Below, piece after piece: positions 12,199 to 23,012 of a DNA stretch of 64,000 nt. Source of the DNA: Amanita rubescens (Eukaryota > Basidiomycota > Agaricomycetes > Agaricales > Amanitaceae); NCBI GenBank assembly GCA_015039365.1, contig WION01000017.1:310001-374000 (forward strand). The letters run 5' to 3'. The notes beneath the pieces are model-generated. The model saw nothing but the letters and a program-made list of their open reading frames with translations, was not told the origin of the DNA and did no database searches. The position numbers were made by a program, and so were the translations under genes. Within the stretch, counting starts at the first letter, position 1. Every line of letters begins with the position of its first letter.

Positions 12199-15100
12199 AT
12201 GGCAGATAAAGCTAGCAAAGTTTCATCAAGTATGCCAACTTGAATTCTTGACATTCCCAATGTAATACTACTATACTAATTTAACTCACACAAATCAGAT
12301 ACAGAAGAAGCATATGTCAAAGGGCTCCGAGAGCGATATGAATGCCAACATTTTCGTATCCTTGTCATAGGCAGGGCTAATGCTGGCAAAACAACCATCC
12401 TTGAGAAGGTTTGTGGTGTGGCAAAGGGAACAAAACCCATCATATATGGCAAGGATGGTAAGAGAAATTGGATTTTTGCAAATCCTTTGACTATTGAGTT
12501 TCTCTTAGGCAAAAAGCTAAAACAGTCTTTATCTCATCTAATGCCATCAATGGAGGTCAGTCAAATATTGATGCATGAATGAACATTCATCAGCAATGAT
12601 AACAGAGAGGCCTACATGACATTGAGCATCAAATTACATACAAAGGCAGTAATTTCATTTTTCATGACTCTCAGGGTTTTGAATCTGGTGCAATTGAAGA
12701 ATTGAAGATTGCTTGGGAGTTCATCGAAAAAAGGTCTGCAGAAACTGAGCTAAAAGATCAGCTGCATGCAATCTGGTATACCACCTTAGCTCTTGTAATA
12801 TGTACCTGGCTGACTAACCTTCTTATAGGTACTGTATACCCATGGATAGTCCTCGACCCATTCTAGCCACAGAACTTGAGTTCTTTAACAAAGGGACTGG
12901 CAAAGGTACATTCTGATGATTAGCAAATTTGGTTTGGTGCAGGAAATTGCCTCTCAGCTTTGATTGACACTTCTTGCCCACTAATCAAGCCTTCCACTTC
13001 CCAAAAAATCTATGGTCAGGCCTATAGTGTGCTGATTAGTAAATGCTTTTTTTATACAGTTCCATTGGTGGTCGTATTCACCAAGTTTGATGGTCAAGTA
13101 ATCAGTGAATATACTGGCTTGCCTGATACAACAGCAACTGAGGATAAGTGGGAATATGCCAGGAAAAATGCTGAAAGTGTTTTCTGCAGTGTTTATCTTC
13201 CAAAAATCTTGGATACCAAATATGCACCCAAAGCATATGTGCGACTGGAAGGTGAGAATAGTGAACATTTCTGCCTCCAGACTGGAAATAATGGTGTTCA
13301 ATAGACATGGATCTATTTGAGAAGAATTGCCCTGAATTGACTCAGCAAACTGCTGATGCAATTGATGATATCATCTTACATGAGTTGTTCATCTCAACAC
13401 AGATGAATAACCTTGATCTCTGTGCTAAAGCTGCACTTCAGTAAGGGCCCATTTAAAATCTCATTTTAATCATTGACCTTGCTTAGACACATCTTGGTTT
13501 CTAAATTTGACTGGAATGATGCCATCATTGCAGTCTTTGTTAAATTTCCACATTTTTGGGTAAGCATATGGATTGTGCCAATAGTTGCATATGATGGATT
13601 TGGAACAGATTGACAGAAGTGTAGGTTTCTTGCATTATTGTATATGAAATAATAAATCACAAATTGTGCAACAGGATGTAAATGGCACTTCAATTCCTTT
13701 GTGTGCAAGCCTGGTTGACAATGCTAGAAATCTGTTGATGAAATACATGTGAGTTGACATCATCATACATATATGTATCCATTGCAAGATAGCAAGAAAG
13801 TATCTGATATGTATGATTGACAGTTGGTGAGTAGAATTCAATCAATATACCTTTAAGGTCTTATCCCATGATAAATAGTTTGTGAGTGATAATCCATGTT
13901 AATGCTCAGCAAGCTTGTCTTATGATCAACAGGGAGTGAGTGGCATCACTCCATTTTCCTCAGATAATCCCATGCTGAATCATATACATAACCAACAGAA
14001 AGTGAGTAAATCTATATTTTCAAGCTGCCTTGCCACATTCCATTGGCATCTTATCCAAATAACAGGGAGTGAGTGATGCCACATATTTCTTATATTGCCA
14101 CCTCATATCCTACTTGAATACAGAAGGTAATGAGTACCCTAATATTTCTGAGGTATCTTAGGCCTGATTAAAGTGACAGAGGGTTAGTGACACTATATTT
14201 TTATCTGGCAAATAATTTCATCAGATGTCACCTCATGAACAACAGAAAGTGAGTGATTATACCCTTCATCCTGTCATTCTAATGAAACCGATGAAACCTT
14301 CATGCATAAAAAGGCAGTAAGTATCAACATGCACATATCCAAAGTGATAACTAATCAGATTTCTATCAACAGGATGTGAGTGATACTTCTCATGAAAGCC
14401 GGCCTAATCATATCCAACACAGAAAGTGAGCAACTGTGACACTGTGTTTCTCTTCAAAAACAACTTACTATGATCATCAGGAAGTGAGTGGTGTGGACCA
14501 CCCCTCTGATGGGTAAACCCATGACATTTTTATGTTCAACAGCTAGTCAGTCACCTGCACATTTTCTGATAGCAGCTTCATGATACATGTTTCAACTACC
14601 AATAGAGAGTAAGAAAATTGCACATTTTCATGAAAGAATGTCTTATTCAAACATGTCTTTCCATGACCAACAGAAAGTTAGTAACACTGCACATTTTTCA
14701 TGAAAGGCAGCTTCATCACATCTTTTATGTGACCAACAGCAAGTAAGTGAAATTAGACATTTCTGCACAATTGTTGCAATCCTTCTATGACCAACAGAAA
14801 GTGAGTGACATTGCATGTTTTTATGAAATGCTTTAACACATCTTTCATTTGACCAACAGGATGTGTGTGGTATTGGAAATTACTTTGATGACCTTCTCAG
14901 CACATATCTTTCTATCACCAACAGGGAGTGAGTGACATTGCACTTCCTTTGTAAGGTACACTCACATATTTTTTTCCTTTTACCAACAGTTTGTGGGTAA
15001 CATTGCACATTTTTCTGAAAGACACTCTTGTCATATCTTTTGTCTTAACAAACAGGGTGTAAGTGATGTTGCAAATTGATCTAAACAGTGGTCTTAGGAC

Positions 15101-17127
15101 AGATTTTCCCATGACCAATAGGAAGTGAGTGATTTCCTTCTCAAAATGCAATCTCATCACTACTGATCCTATAACCAATAGGTTGTGAGTGAAACTTGTG
15201 CACTTTTGTGAATGATGTCTTATAACAATTTTTTCCATGATCAAAAGCTTGTGAGTGATATCCAATGTTTTAATGAAAATCATGTCACATCTTTTCCTCA
15301 TCAAAAGCGAGTGAGCTATTTTGCACATTTATCAGTCTTATCACATTGTTTCATATTGTCACTACATGTAGTTGGTAAGCATCATTTCTTATTTTCATGA
15401 GGGATGGTTTCATCACTTCTTTCACAGGCTGTGAGTGACTTTGGCCATTTTGATGCTGGCAGCAACTTGAACAACACATCCCTTGCATGATCACCAGTGG
15501 GTGAGTAATGATCTATGTCATTCTGAAATGTCATCTCATTCATCTCATTTCCTGCAATAAACAGCAAGTGAGTGAGATTGCACATTGTTTGAGAACTTTG
15601 TCTTATAACATCTTCCTTTTGCCAACAGCTTGTGAGTAATGTTGCAGTTTATGCTCAACAATAATCCCATAACATCTTTATCCAACCAATAGGGAGTGAG
15701 TGGTATGGCATTTTTGGTGATAGGCAGTCTCAACATATTATTTTATGACCAACAGTTTGTAAGTAACATTACATTTTGGGGAAAGGCAGTTTATTGAATA
15801 TTTCCTTATGGCCCACAGCAAGTGAGTGTTATTTCATATTCTTTACAAGGGGCATTCTCATCAATTCCCTTCCTATCAATAACAGGGAGTAAGTGACATG
15901 AACAATTTTCTTGAAAGTCTCATATGATGGTTTTTAATAACAGCATGTCAGTAACAATGAATATCAGTTTTAATAAGGCAACCTAATCACCTTTTCTGGA
16001 CCTAACAGGGAGTTAGTGACATTGCACAATTTCTCAAAGGCTCTCACCACCTCTTTTTCTCTGATGAACAGCTTGTGAGTTATATTGCAAACTTTCTCAA
16101 AGGCTATCTCATCACCTCTCTTTTTTTCTGATGAACAGCTTGTGAGTGATATTGCAAACTTTCTCACAGTGCTACAGTATCTCATGCTGCCAACAGAAAG
16201 TGAGCAATATTGAAAACATTTCCAAAAATCAGCTTAGTGACATTTTTTCCTATTACTCACAGGGTGTGAGTGACATGACACATTTTTTGGCAGTATCATC
16301 ACATATTTATATTTTTTATGATCAACAGCTAGTGAGTGACACTGGATATTCTTCTGCAAGGCAGACTTATCACATGGTATGGTTTCTTATACCCAATAGG
16401 AAGTGAGTGTCATTATAATTTTTTTAATGATCTTGATTTACATACACATTTAATAGCCAGTAAGCACATAAGCTTATCCTTCCTTGGTCTAATGTAACAT
16501 CACCCATAGATTGTATGATATCACTTCATCTCACCTAATCCTTCTTCCCCATATGAGTGTCTTGCTCTGCAGGTAAGTCTAGTAACTTGGGAGCTATCAA
16601 TTGTGATATCAATCTTCTTGCTAGATTGTAGGTCCAATGGTCCTGGCACTGGAGGTTCTTCAACTTCTTATAATCAGCATGAAATTTTCTGTTGGTTTGG
16701 AGATCAACAAACAAATCGAGACACCAGATTTGCAAAAACTGTATGGTCACCATTTTACCTTACATGAAGAAACTGACACAACTACGACCAGCCTACAACC
16801 TGCCAAGCCTTAGTTGGTAAATTATTCCATTCATTCATACTGTTTATGCTAACACTTTCAAGCAATCATTGTTGTCACCCAACTATCATTTTGGATTCAA
16901 AAGTCATTTATGCCAGCAATTAAAGAAGTATTGGACCAATGCAAGGATAAAGGCTATTTTGAAAAACTGAAAACCATCATTACTTCTGAAACTATGCATC
17001 TTGGTCATTCAGAATTGGTTGCATTCCTGCAGAAGCAAGTTATCCAATTGGTGGTATGTACTTCATTTACTATTCAGGGACTACTTATGCACATATTGTA
17101 TGGCAGGATGAAATACACATAACTTGA
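12199..17127 (+). CDS. P-loop G-domain GTPase with an array of 3-nt microexons
   Basis: N-terminal exons are 12199-12229, 12299-12457, 12509-12555, 12606-12775, 12829-12905, 12943-13014, 13060-13251, 13305-13440, 13487-13559 and 13609-13620. Joined, they show G1 GRANAGKT (residues 35-42), G3 DSQG (100-103) and G4 TKFD (193-196), as in the large mushroom family of G-domain proteins. Then follow exons GAT 13675-13677 and 13728-13748, 44 exons of exactly 3 nt between 13824 and 16512, a 15-nt exon 16558-16572, and a hydrophobic segment in 16625-16745. The last exons are 16814-16816 (3 nt, tentative), 16863-17053 and 17107-17127, stop TGA. This model has 61 exons, stays in frame and predicts about 491 residues. 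The second hydrophobic helix is in exon 16863-17053. The G domain is well supported. The downstream link around 16745-16862 is the weakest join. Function is unknown; membrane association is inferred from the hydrophobic helices. Confidence 0.75.
13824..16512 (+). repeat. Array of 44 intron-plus-codon units (3-nt microexons)
   Basis: The sequence repeats a unit of 50-71 nt whose only strict features are a 3' splice site (usually CAACAG), exactly three variable bases, and a 5' splice site (usually GTGAGTGA). Donors read as GTGAGT in 24 of 44, the rest are close variants; acceptors are CAG in 32, TAG in 9 and AAG in 3. The intron bodies share a loose consensus (TTGCACATTTT..., CTCATCACATCTTT..., ATGACCAACAG) but are strongly diverged, with many lengths. 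None of the 44 triplets is a stop codon. All are phase 0 with the exons on both sides (13728-13748 and 16558-16572). Confidence 0.85.
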
Positions 17128-17931
17128 TCCCCTGTTAACAACCACATTGCCTCTTCCATTTGAAATGATATTACTATGTATTTGTGCTGTTATATTTTCC
17201 CTATGATATGCCCTTCCAGTTTGTTTACAAGTATCTCAAATGTCTCCCTCCTTCCTGAATTTCTTTCATGTACACATACCTGGTCATGATTGTTTCTCAT
17301 GTCAATGCTGAGAAAAACAACATTGAAATAATGCTTTACTTAGTAAGCCTTTCAGAAGACTTGGTGGAAGGACAGAGTGCCATGATGTTTCCATAGTAAG
17401 GGAACTACCATCAACTGAACCAAGACAGCTAGTATGGATACATACATGACAAAACATCAAATAAGCACCACCCAACTCACGGCATAAAACAGGATTTTTT
17501 CTCTGTATTGTCGACTGCATGCCCATGATGGTAGGAGATTTGGTCACTCACCATATACCGTATGTGTGGGAGAGTACGCTGTACCGAACAGGCTAGGTCC
17601 ACTACAACATCATAGACCTCTGGCATGTAAGGATACGGCTGCCGACGAGATGGACTGTCGCGCGTGAATGCGGACCTAAGTTATGCGCGATTATTTCCTG
17701 CCTCCGTAGTTTTGAGAGACACATGAATCGTGCACGCTGCGGCGCCCTGCGAGCGGCTGGATAAGTTGGGCCATCGGCCGAAATCGGTTGAATGTAAACG
17801 AACGTACGAAGTTGAGGTCACCTCAGTTCTTCGCCTTTGAAAACGCGTCGTCGAAAATTGCCCTTTATCGTCAAGGTTAACGTAAAAGGGGGTGAGTCGC
17901 TGGTACCGACGTTGTTGAGTATTGTTTGGTC
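17128..17931. other. Intergenic region between GTPase gene and TRM2
   Basis: About 800 bases. Base composition changes from AT-rich on the left to GC-richer near 17.6 kb, matching the flanking genes. No supported coding region. Confidence 0.45.
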
Positions 17932-17976
17932 ATGCATCGGCGGTTCTTCCACCGTTTGATTCTCGTCAAGCCTTAC

Positions 17977-19826
17977 ATGGAGGCTCCAACTGGCTACGTC
18001 CGCCCTCTTCCAGACTCTGAAAAGGACCTCCCTCCTCCAAAAAAACAACGCCTACAATTTAAGCCAGAAAAAAGGAAAATCTCCAAGAAGGCTCGCGAGT
18101 TCCCTAACAAATACTCCCCCGAAGGCGTGTTATGGGACAACATCGTCTCTGTTCTCGGCAAGGATCACGTAGACGAGGCGATAAAGAGCGAAAAAGACTT
18201 TGATTCGCCTTACGAGAACGAGGAGGTTTTCCAAGTGGAGATTGTTAGTCTTTCCAGTACGGGTGAAGCTATCGGTCTAGGATTCGGCAAAAGACGACAT
18301 CCGTGGGCCATCGTGACCCGTTTTTGCTTCCCAGGAGAGACTGTCGTCGTTAAAGTGTATTGGAACCGGAGGTTGCATTCCTTTGCAAAGGTTCTGGATG
18401 TCCTTAAGCCCGATCTCCGGCTTAGAGACGATAGTCGGGTTAAATGCCAATATTTTGGTACATGCGGAGGATGCCAATACCAGGTCAGTTTCGTTGCGTA
18501 TATCCGGTCTAAGGTTAATTGCGCGTTATGCAGATGTTGTCATACGATCAACAGCTCAAGTTGAAACGGGATGTTATAGTTAAAGCCTATAGAGATCTTT
18601 CCGGTGAGAATCTCTTTCAGTATCTGTGCGCATCACGGTGATGTGTTTGCTTTACTTTTACCAGAGTTGCCTGAATCTTCCATCCCCATCATCCAAGATA
18701 CGATGCCTTCACCGCTCGAATACGGGTACAGAACCAAAATGACACCGCACTTTGACGCCCCTCCAAAGGAACATAGAGGGAAGGAAGCTGAAGTTAAGGA
18801 TGGTGTGGTGCAAAAGCCGGAATGGCTAAAAATTGGGTTCAACGTGGCCGGGACGAAAAAGCCCTTGGATATTGAGGCGAGTGCAAATAATTCTGGTTCT
18901 GAACGTATATTCATGTTATCTGCAACAAGGAATGTCCAATTTCAACACCAACGCTTAACGCTGCCATTCCCTCTATCCGAGAAAGCATTTTCAAGTGCGT
19001 ATCCCATCGAACCGATGTGCATACGTCGACTTATGATTATTCGATTAGAACTATACAAAGATATCGCAACGGCCTTTCGCTCACAATGCGCGACTCGCTA
19101 CAATCAATACCACCCCCCGAAACAAAAGATCCCGTAGACGCATTATCAACCTCTCTAGAAAACCACGTCTGCATATCAGATCCAAAAGCCACCGTACGCG
19201 AAAGAGTCGGAGAATGGTTATTCGAATACAACGCAAGTTCTTTCTTCCAAACCAACAACTCTGTTTTGAAACCTTTAACCGACTACGTCCGTGATGCCAT
19301 CTTTCCTCCCGACACCTCGGGCACCTCCATTTCAAGATCCTCTCCACAGCCAACGCACCTAGTAGATGCCTACTGCGGTGCAGGCCTCTTCTCCATCACC
19401 CTCTCACCCTATTTCGACCAAATCGCCGGAATCGAACTATCCAGAGAATCCATCAAAGCCGCCCAACACAACGCAAGTTTGAACAACATCCCCCCTTCTA
19501 AAATCACATTCCGAGAAGGAGACGCAGCTGACATATTCGCGAGCGTTAAAGCCGATTTCAATCCTTCTAAAACGGTGCTGATCATCGACCCTCCGAGGAA
19601 GGGGTGCGATGAGTGGTTTCTCCAGCAGGTATTAGATTTCAGGTGTGGGACGATTGTGTATGTGAGTTGTAATGTGCATACGCAAGCGAGGGATGTGGGT
19701 ATTTTGATTAATAAGACGAAGGATGATGGTGAAGGGAGGACGTATGTCCTTGAGAGTTTGAAAGGATGGGATTTGTTCCCGCAGACGGCGCATGTGGAGA
19801 GTGTTGCGGTACTCAGGCTGGTTTGA
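17977..19826 (+). CDS. TRM2: tRNA (uracil-5-)-methyltransferase, TrmA/RumA family
   Basis: Five exons, 17977-18483, 18534-18603, 18665-18876, 18930-18994 and 19049-19826, give 543 residues. The protein makes 5-methyluridine at position 54 of tRNA using S-adenosylmethionine. Visible in order: a basic N terminus, a TRAM-like beta domain (about residues 70-150), the CxxFGxCGGCQYQ cysteine motif, DIEECPI followed by the linker, RYRNGLSL, the SAM-binding DAYCGAGLFS, IDPPRKGC, and YVSCN with the catalytic Cys, then DLFPQTAHVESV at the end. All key residues are present. The third intron (18877-18929) needs a GC donor; without it the conserved ECPI block is lost. An in-frame ATG at 17932 would add 15 residues rich in Arg and hydrophobics. 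Confidence 0.92.
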
Positions 19827-19877
19827 AGTTGTGTTTATGATATTTATGTAAACTAATTATTTAATTACGAGCGCGTC

Positions 19878-21101
19878 TTTCCCACGCACGTTCATGTTCA
19901 CCAGCACGCAACAGGCCCCTTCAACAGGAGGATTTCTCTCCTCTGATCCATATCTTACTCAAACAGGTCCTAACTTGGACCCAAACTCTCCTGAAGTCTT
20001 TCGTCAAAACTTACAACTAGTGCAACAACACACGATCCAAGTCCAATCTTTGGCACGGAGCGCTCTAGCCGGGATGTACGTTTTTTTTTGCAGCCTAAAA
20101 TGCCTCTCAGCTAACAACACGAGAGAGACAAAATGCTTATCATCCTGGAACGAACCCATCTCAAACTTTTGCCGATTTGGCCAATGTTAAACAAGCCATC
20201 CACCTTTTATTAGAAGTGATGCGCCAATCTGGTGTTGGAGCTCTACCCTTGTTGGCGTTGGTACCCTCGTTGCAAGGGACGGATGTGGCGATGGGCGAAC
20301 CGTTTGGTCTTGACGCTGCGAGTACCACTGCGAGTGGTAGTACGGGTGGAGGAATAGCGTCGATTAAGGTTCCGAGCGAGGAGAAGTTGATGGAAGATAC
20401 GATGAATGGGATTAAAGTCTTGTTTGAGAGGCAGAAGAGGAGTCAAGAGAGTACGGCGGTGGTGGCGAATTTGTTGGGTGGGATGAGGTGAATTGAGGTG
20501 TAGTGCGTATTTGATTTTGCCTATCGTGACGTTCTGACGTGTATATACAATAGATTTATGCGGTTGACAAACTCGTACCAGTCTAATGCGATATGAAAAA
20601 TTCGGCTCCTCAGACTCAGCCATAACAGCTGCCGAGTCGGGACGATTTCAGTCGTAAATACTCCCCGAAGGCGTGCTATGGCGCGACCGATCGACGGCTG
20701 TAGTTTGAACACCCGCTTTATCCATGTGTTCAAGACAAAGCTGTGGAGTACGCGCTGTTCAACAACTTCCCCATCAAGGGCTGACGCGGAAGCTTGAGAC
20801 GAACGTTCTGACCACCGCCGCCATACGCCTAGCAATAAGCGAGATGTCGGAAACGAAATGTCAGCCTCTGTAAGTCTACATTCCCGCTTACGTCCACTTT
20901 ATCTTACAGCCCCGGGATCGAGGTGCCACCAGTGCCAGACAACTTGAAGAACCGAAAGGCCGAATTCGGGTACCTCATCGATGTCGATTTCCAGCGTAAC
21001 TACTACAACAACATCGGAATAGAGAAAGACATGACATTATCAGACTACCACAACAGACATACGAAGGAAGCTATCGTGCGGAGAGCTTGTCAAGTGACAA
21101 A
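19878..21101 (+). repeat. Segmental duplication, copy 1 (partner 42541-43760)
   Basis: From TTTCCCACGCACGTTCATG to GTCAAGTGACAAA the two regions align almost base for base, with scattered substitutions and small indels. Each carries the same two genes in the same order. Flanks are unrelated on both sides. Confidence 0.85.
19894..20491 (+). CDS. Conserved hypothetical protein, duplication copy 1
   Basis: Two exons, 19894-20075 and 20128-20491, join through a 52-nt intron to give about 181 residues. It has a Gln/Ser/Pro-rich start, a helical segment (FRQNLQLVQQHTIQVQ), a conserved middle with NAYHPGTNPSQTF, a Leu-rich helix ending MRQSGVGALPLL, a Gly/Ser/Thr linker and a charged C-terminal helix. 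I do not recognise the family with confidence. The helical, Gln-rich make-up would fit a subunit of a nuclear complex such as Mediator, but that is only an impression. The second copy at 42557-43168 keeps the frame, so both may be functional. Confidence 0.65.
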
Positions 21102-21126
21102 TTTTCCCAGAAACTGCTCGTTGTGA
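20844..21126 (+). CDS. Small two-exon family protein, short divergent member
   Basis: Exons 20844-20869 and 20910-21126 (40-nt intron) give about 80 residues. The first exon encodes a short MSE... leader of the same size as in the family members at 46065, 58794 and 62922; the second has NRKAEFGYLIDVDF, matching the KGREVxxGYLIDDxF core of that family. It lacks the C-terminal two thirds of full members, so it is truncated or a relic. It belongs to the duplicated segment. Confidence 0.5.
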
Positions 21127-21787
21127 TAATGACCCCTTCAATCCCTGACTTTTACAGCCACTTACATCGCTGAAACCCGTCAAACTGCACAGAGTCAACG
21201 TCATGCCAGCCCTGTGAGTCAAATACCCGCTCGGCGAGCAATGTTGTGACCCTTCAATTCGTAGCGGGAGATATCCACAACAATCGCATCCCCACGTGAC
21301 ATACATATATGAAACCATCTCACAGATGAAGGGGCCTTTGAACACCATTTGCATGATCCGGCACCTAGCAAGCTCAAGAGTGAGTAAGACCTGAATATAT
21401 GCACAGTAAAAACTTACCCCTCATCCCAATAGCACAAAGGAGACAAGCCATCAATGACTCTGACTTTTTTATAGATGATAATGTGAATGAATATGGTCAG
21501 TTGATGGATTCTAGCACACATATATGCACTGATAACTCAGCACCTTTGCCAATGGACACTTGATGCAGGTTGGACAGCTCGATGCTGATCTTGAGGATGG
21601 GAAACCAGTTGGAGCATTCCTCTTAGTGATGCAAGCAGTAGCCACACGCTTCAACGCTGGGAATCCGGAGAACTCTCAGACGGCAAACCCAAGCATTTTT
21701 TGTCCAAGAACTATGGTGACATGAGGATTATGGTGAAGACAGACAGCACTACAAGGGAGGCAAAGGTCCAATGTGCCATGGTCTTTG
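21127..21787. other. Flank left of retrotransposon; exon-like relics
   Basis: Short stretches flanked by splice-like sites (for example around 21433-21500, coding a run with NDSDFFIDD) suggest a decayed gene, but no frame can be followed. The chromovirus is inserted at 21787/21788. Confidence 0.35.
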
Positions 21788-22239
21788 TGTTACAACACGG
21801 TACGGACTCCCGCATTATGCTTACATGATACGTCGGACATGTTTATTTTCTTTATGCATACCTTATTCATCGCTCCCCTTATGCTCGATTCATACGGACT
21901 AACTCGTTCCCTTTCTTATACCATCCCTTGTTCCACATATGACGCCGTCTTTATACTTACTTTCGTACTTACCTTTATACATTAATTAGTACGTCTCATT
22001 GTACTTGCTAGTATAAGTACCGCATGTATTCTAGAGTCGAACCCTAAGTTCGACTTAGCTGTTTATTGTCGTCTGACAATATAACCTTGCTCTTAACTCA
22101 TCTACCACAATCGTCCTCAGATTCTAAGTCAACGTCTTGACTTAGTATTGAACTTATAATCTTAACGTTTGACTTAAGACTTGTAATCGTGACTAGAGTT
22201 GCCATTGCAACTTAGGTTGAGATTAACGAGTTCGTAACA
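21788..22239 (+). repeat. 5' LTR of chromovirus
   Basis: 452 bp, TG...CA ends, matching 29473-29924 with one mismatch. It contains a perfect 8-bp stem hairpin at 22035-22055. Confidence 0.95.
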
Positions 22240-22240
22240 A

Positions 22241-22254
22241 TTAAGTCGAACTTA
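22241..22254 (+). promoter_or_regulatory. Candidate primer-binding site (self-priming type)
   Basis: TAAGTCGAACTTA at 22242-22254, immediately after the LTR, is the exact reverse complement of LTR bases 22045-22057. Tf1/sushi-type chromoviruses prime reverse transcription from their own transcript end; this would fit, but I have not excluded a tRNA match. Confidence 0.45.
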
Positions 22255-23012
22255 TCAATAAAGCCTGAACATCGATTCATTGGCATTTGATAACATACAC
22301 TTCGACGAACTTCCGGAAAGCCAGCCCGTAGGTTACTGGCCACGTTGTCAAAACGGATTGGAGAGCTCCACCAAACAGAGCTACACGAGATCGTAAAGGG
22401 AATTACGTTCTTGACGGATACTACGTCAGATTAAACGGTGCAAAACGAATCTGGGAAGATCTAGGAGGAAATCCAGTTAAAGAACAAGAATTCTGGATAC
22501 CACAAAAAGAAACTAGACCTCCGAACGAATCGTACTATTATTTCGCAGATCTATATCTTCAGGAACAGCACATCAGATTCGATCACCTTACAGAACGTTG
22601 GATAGCATCCGAAACACAAGAATTTGTCCCTAACGAATACTTCAACACCCCCACTTGGATAAAAGGGACTGTTGACGCTCTACCAGAGAACTTAAGACCA
22701 AAAACTCTCCTTTCCATACAGACAACTACAAAAGGCAAAAAGAAAGCAAATTTTGGCCTAAACGATAGTGAATCCGAGAAAGAAGATACAGATCAAAAAC
22801 CCGATCTATCTCTTGATTTTCTCAGTGACCTTTCAGTTGGAACGACACCAACACCTGCCCAACAACCGACCAATCCCGAACCAGGTCCTTCGAGCCCTAA
22901 AGAAGAAAAGGACGAAGAAGACCCGTTTGACTCTGACAGAATCGAAGTAGACGAACCTAAACCCGATCCAACTCCACCACGCAGAGATCCATCACCCCCA
23001 CCATCACCAAGA

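Noticed and set aside
13675..13748. Single 74-nt exon (open frame with DVNGTSIPLCASLVDNA)
   Set aside because: It is open but ends in phase 2, which puts a stop into the microexon series at the CTA/AGA junction. Splitting it into a 3-nt exon, an intron 13678-13727 and a 21-nt exon restores phase 0 throughout.
13824..16512. Regularly spaced repeat resembling a CRISPR array
   Set aside because: The genome is eukaryotic. Spacing varies from 50 to 71, the conserved part is just splice-site consensus, and the flanks are coding exons in matching phase.
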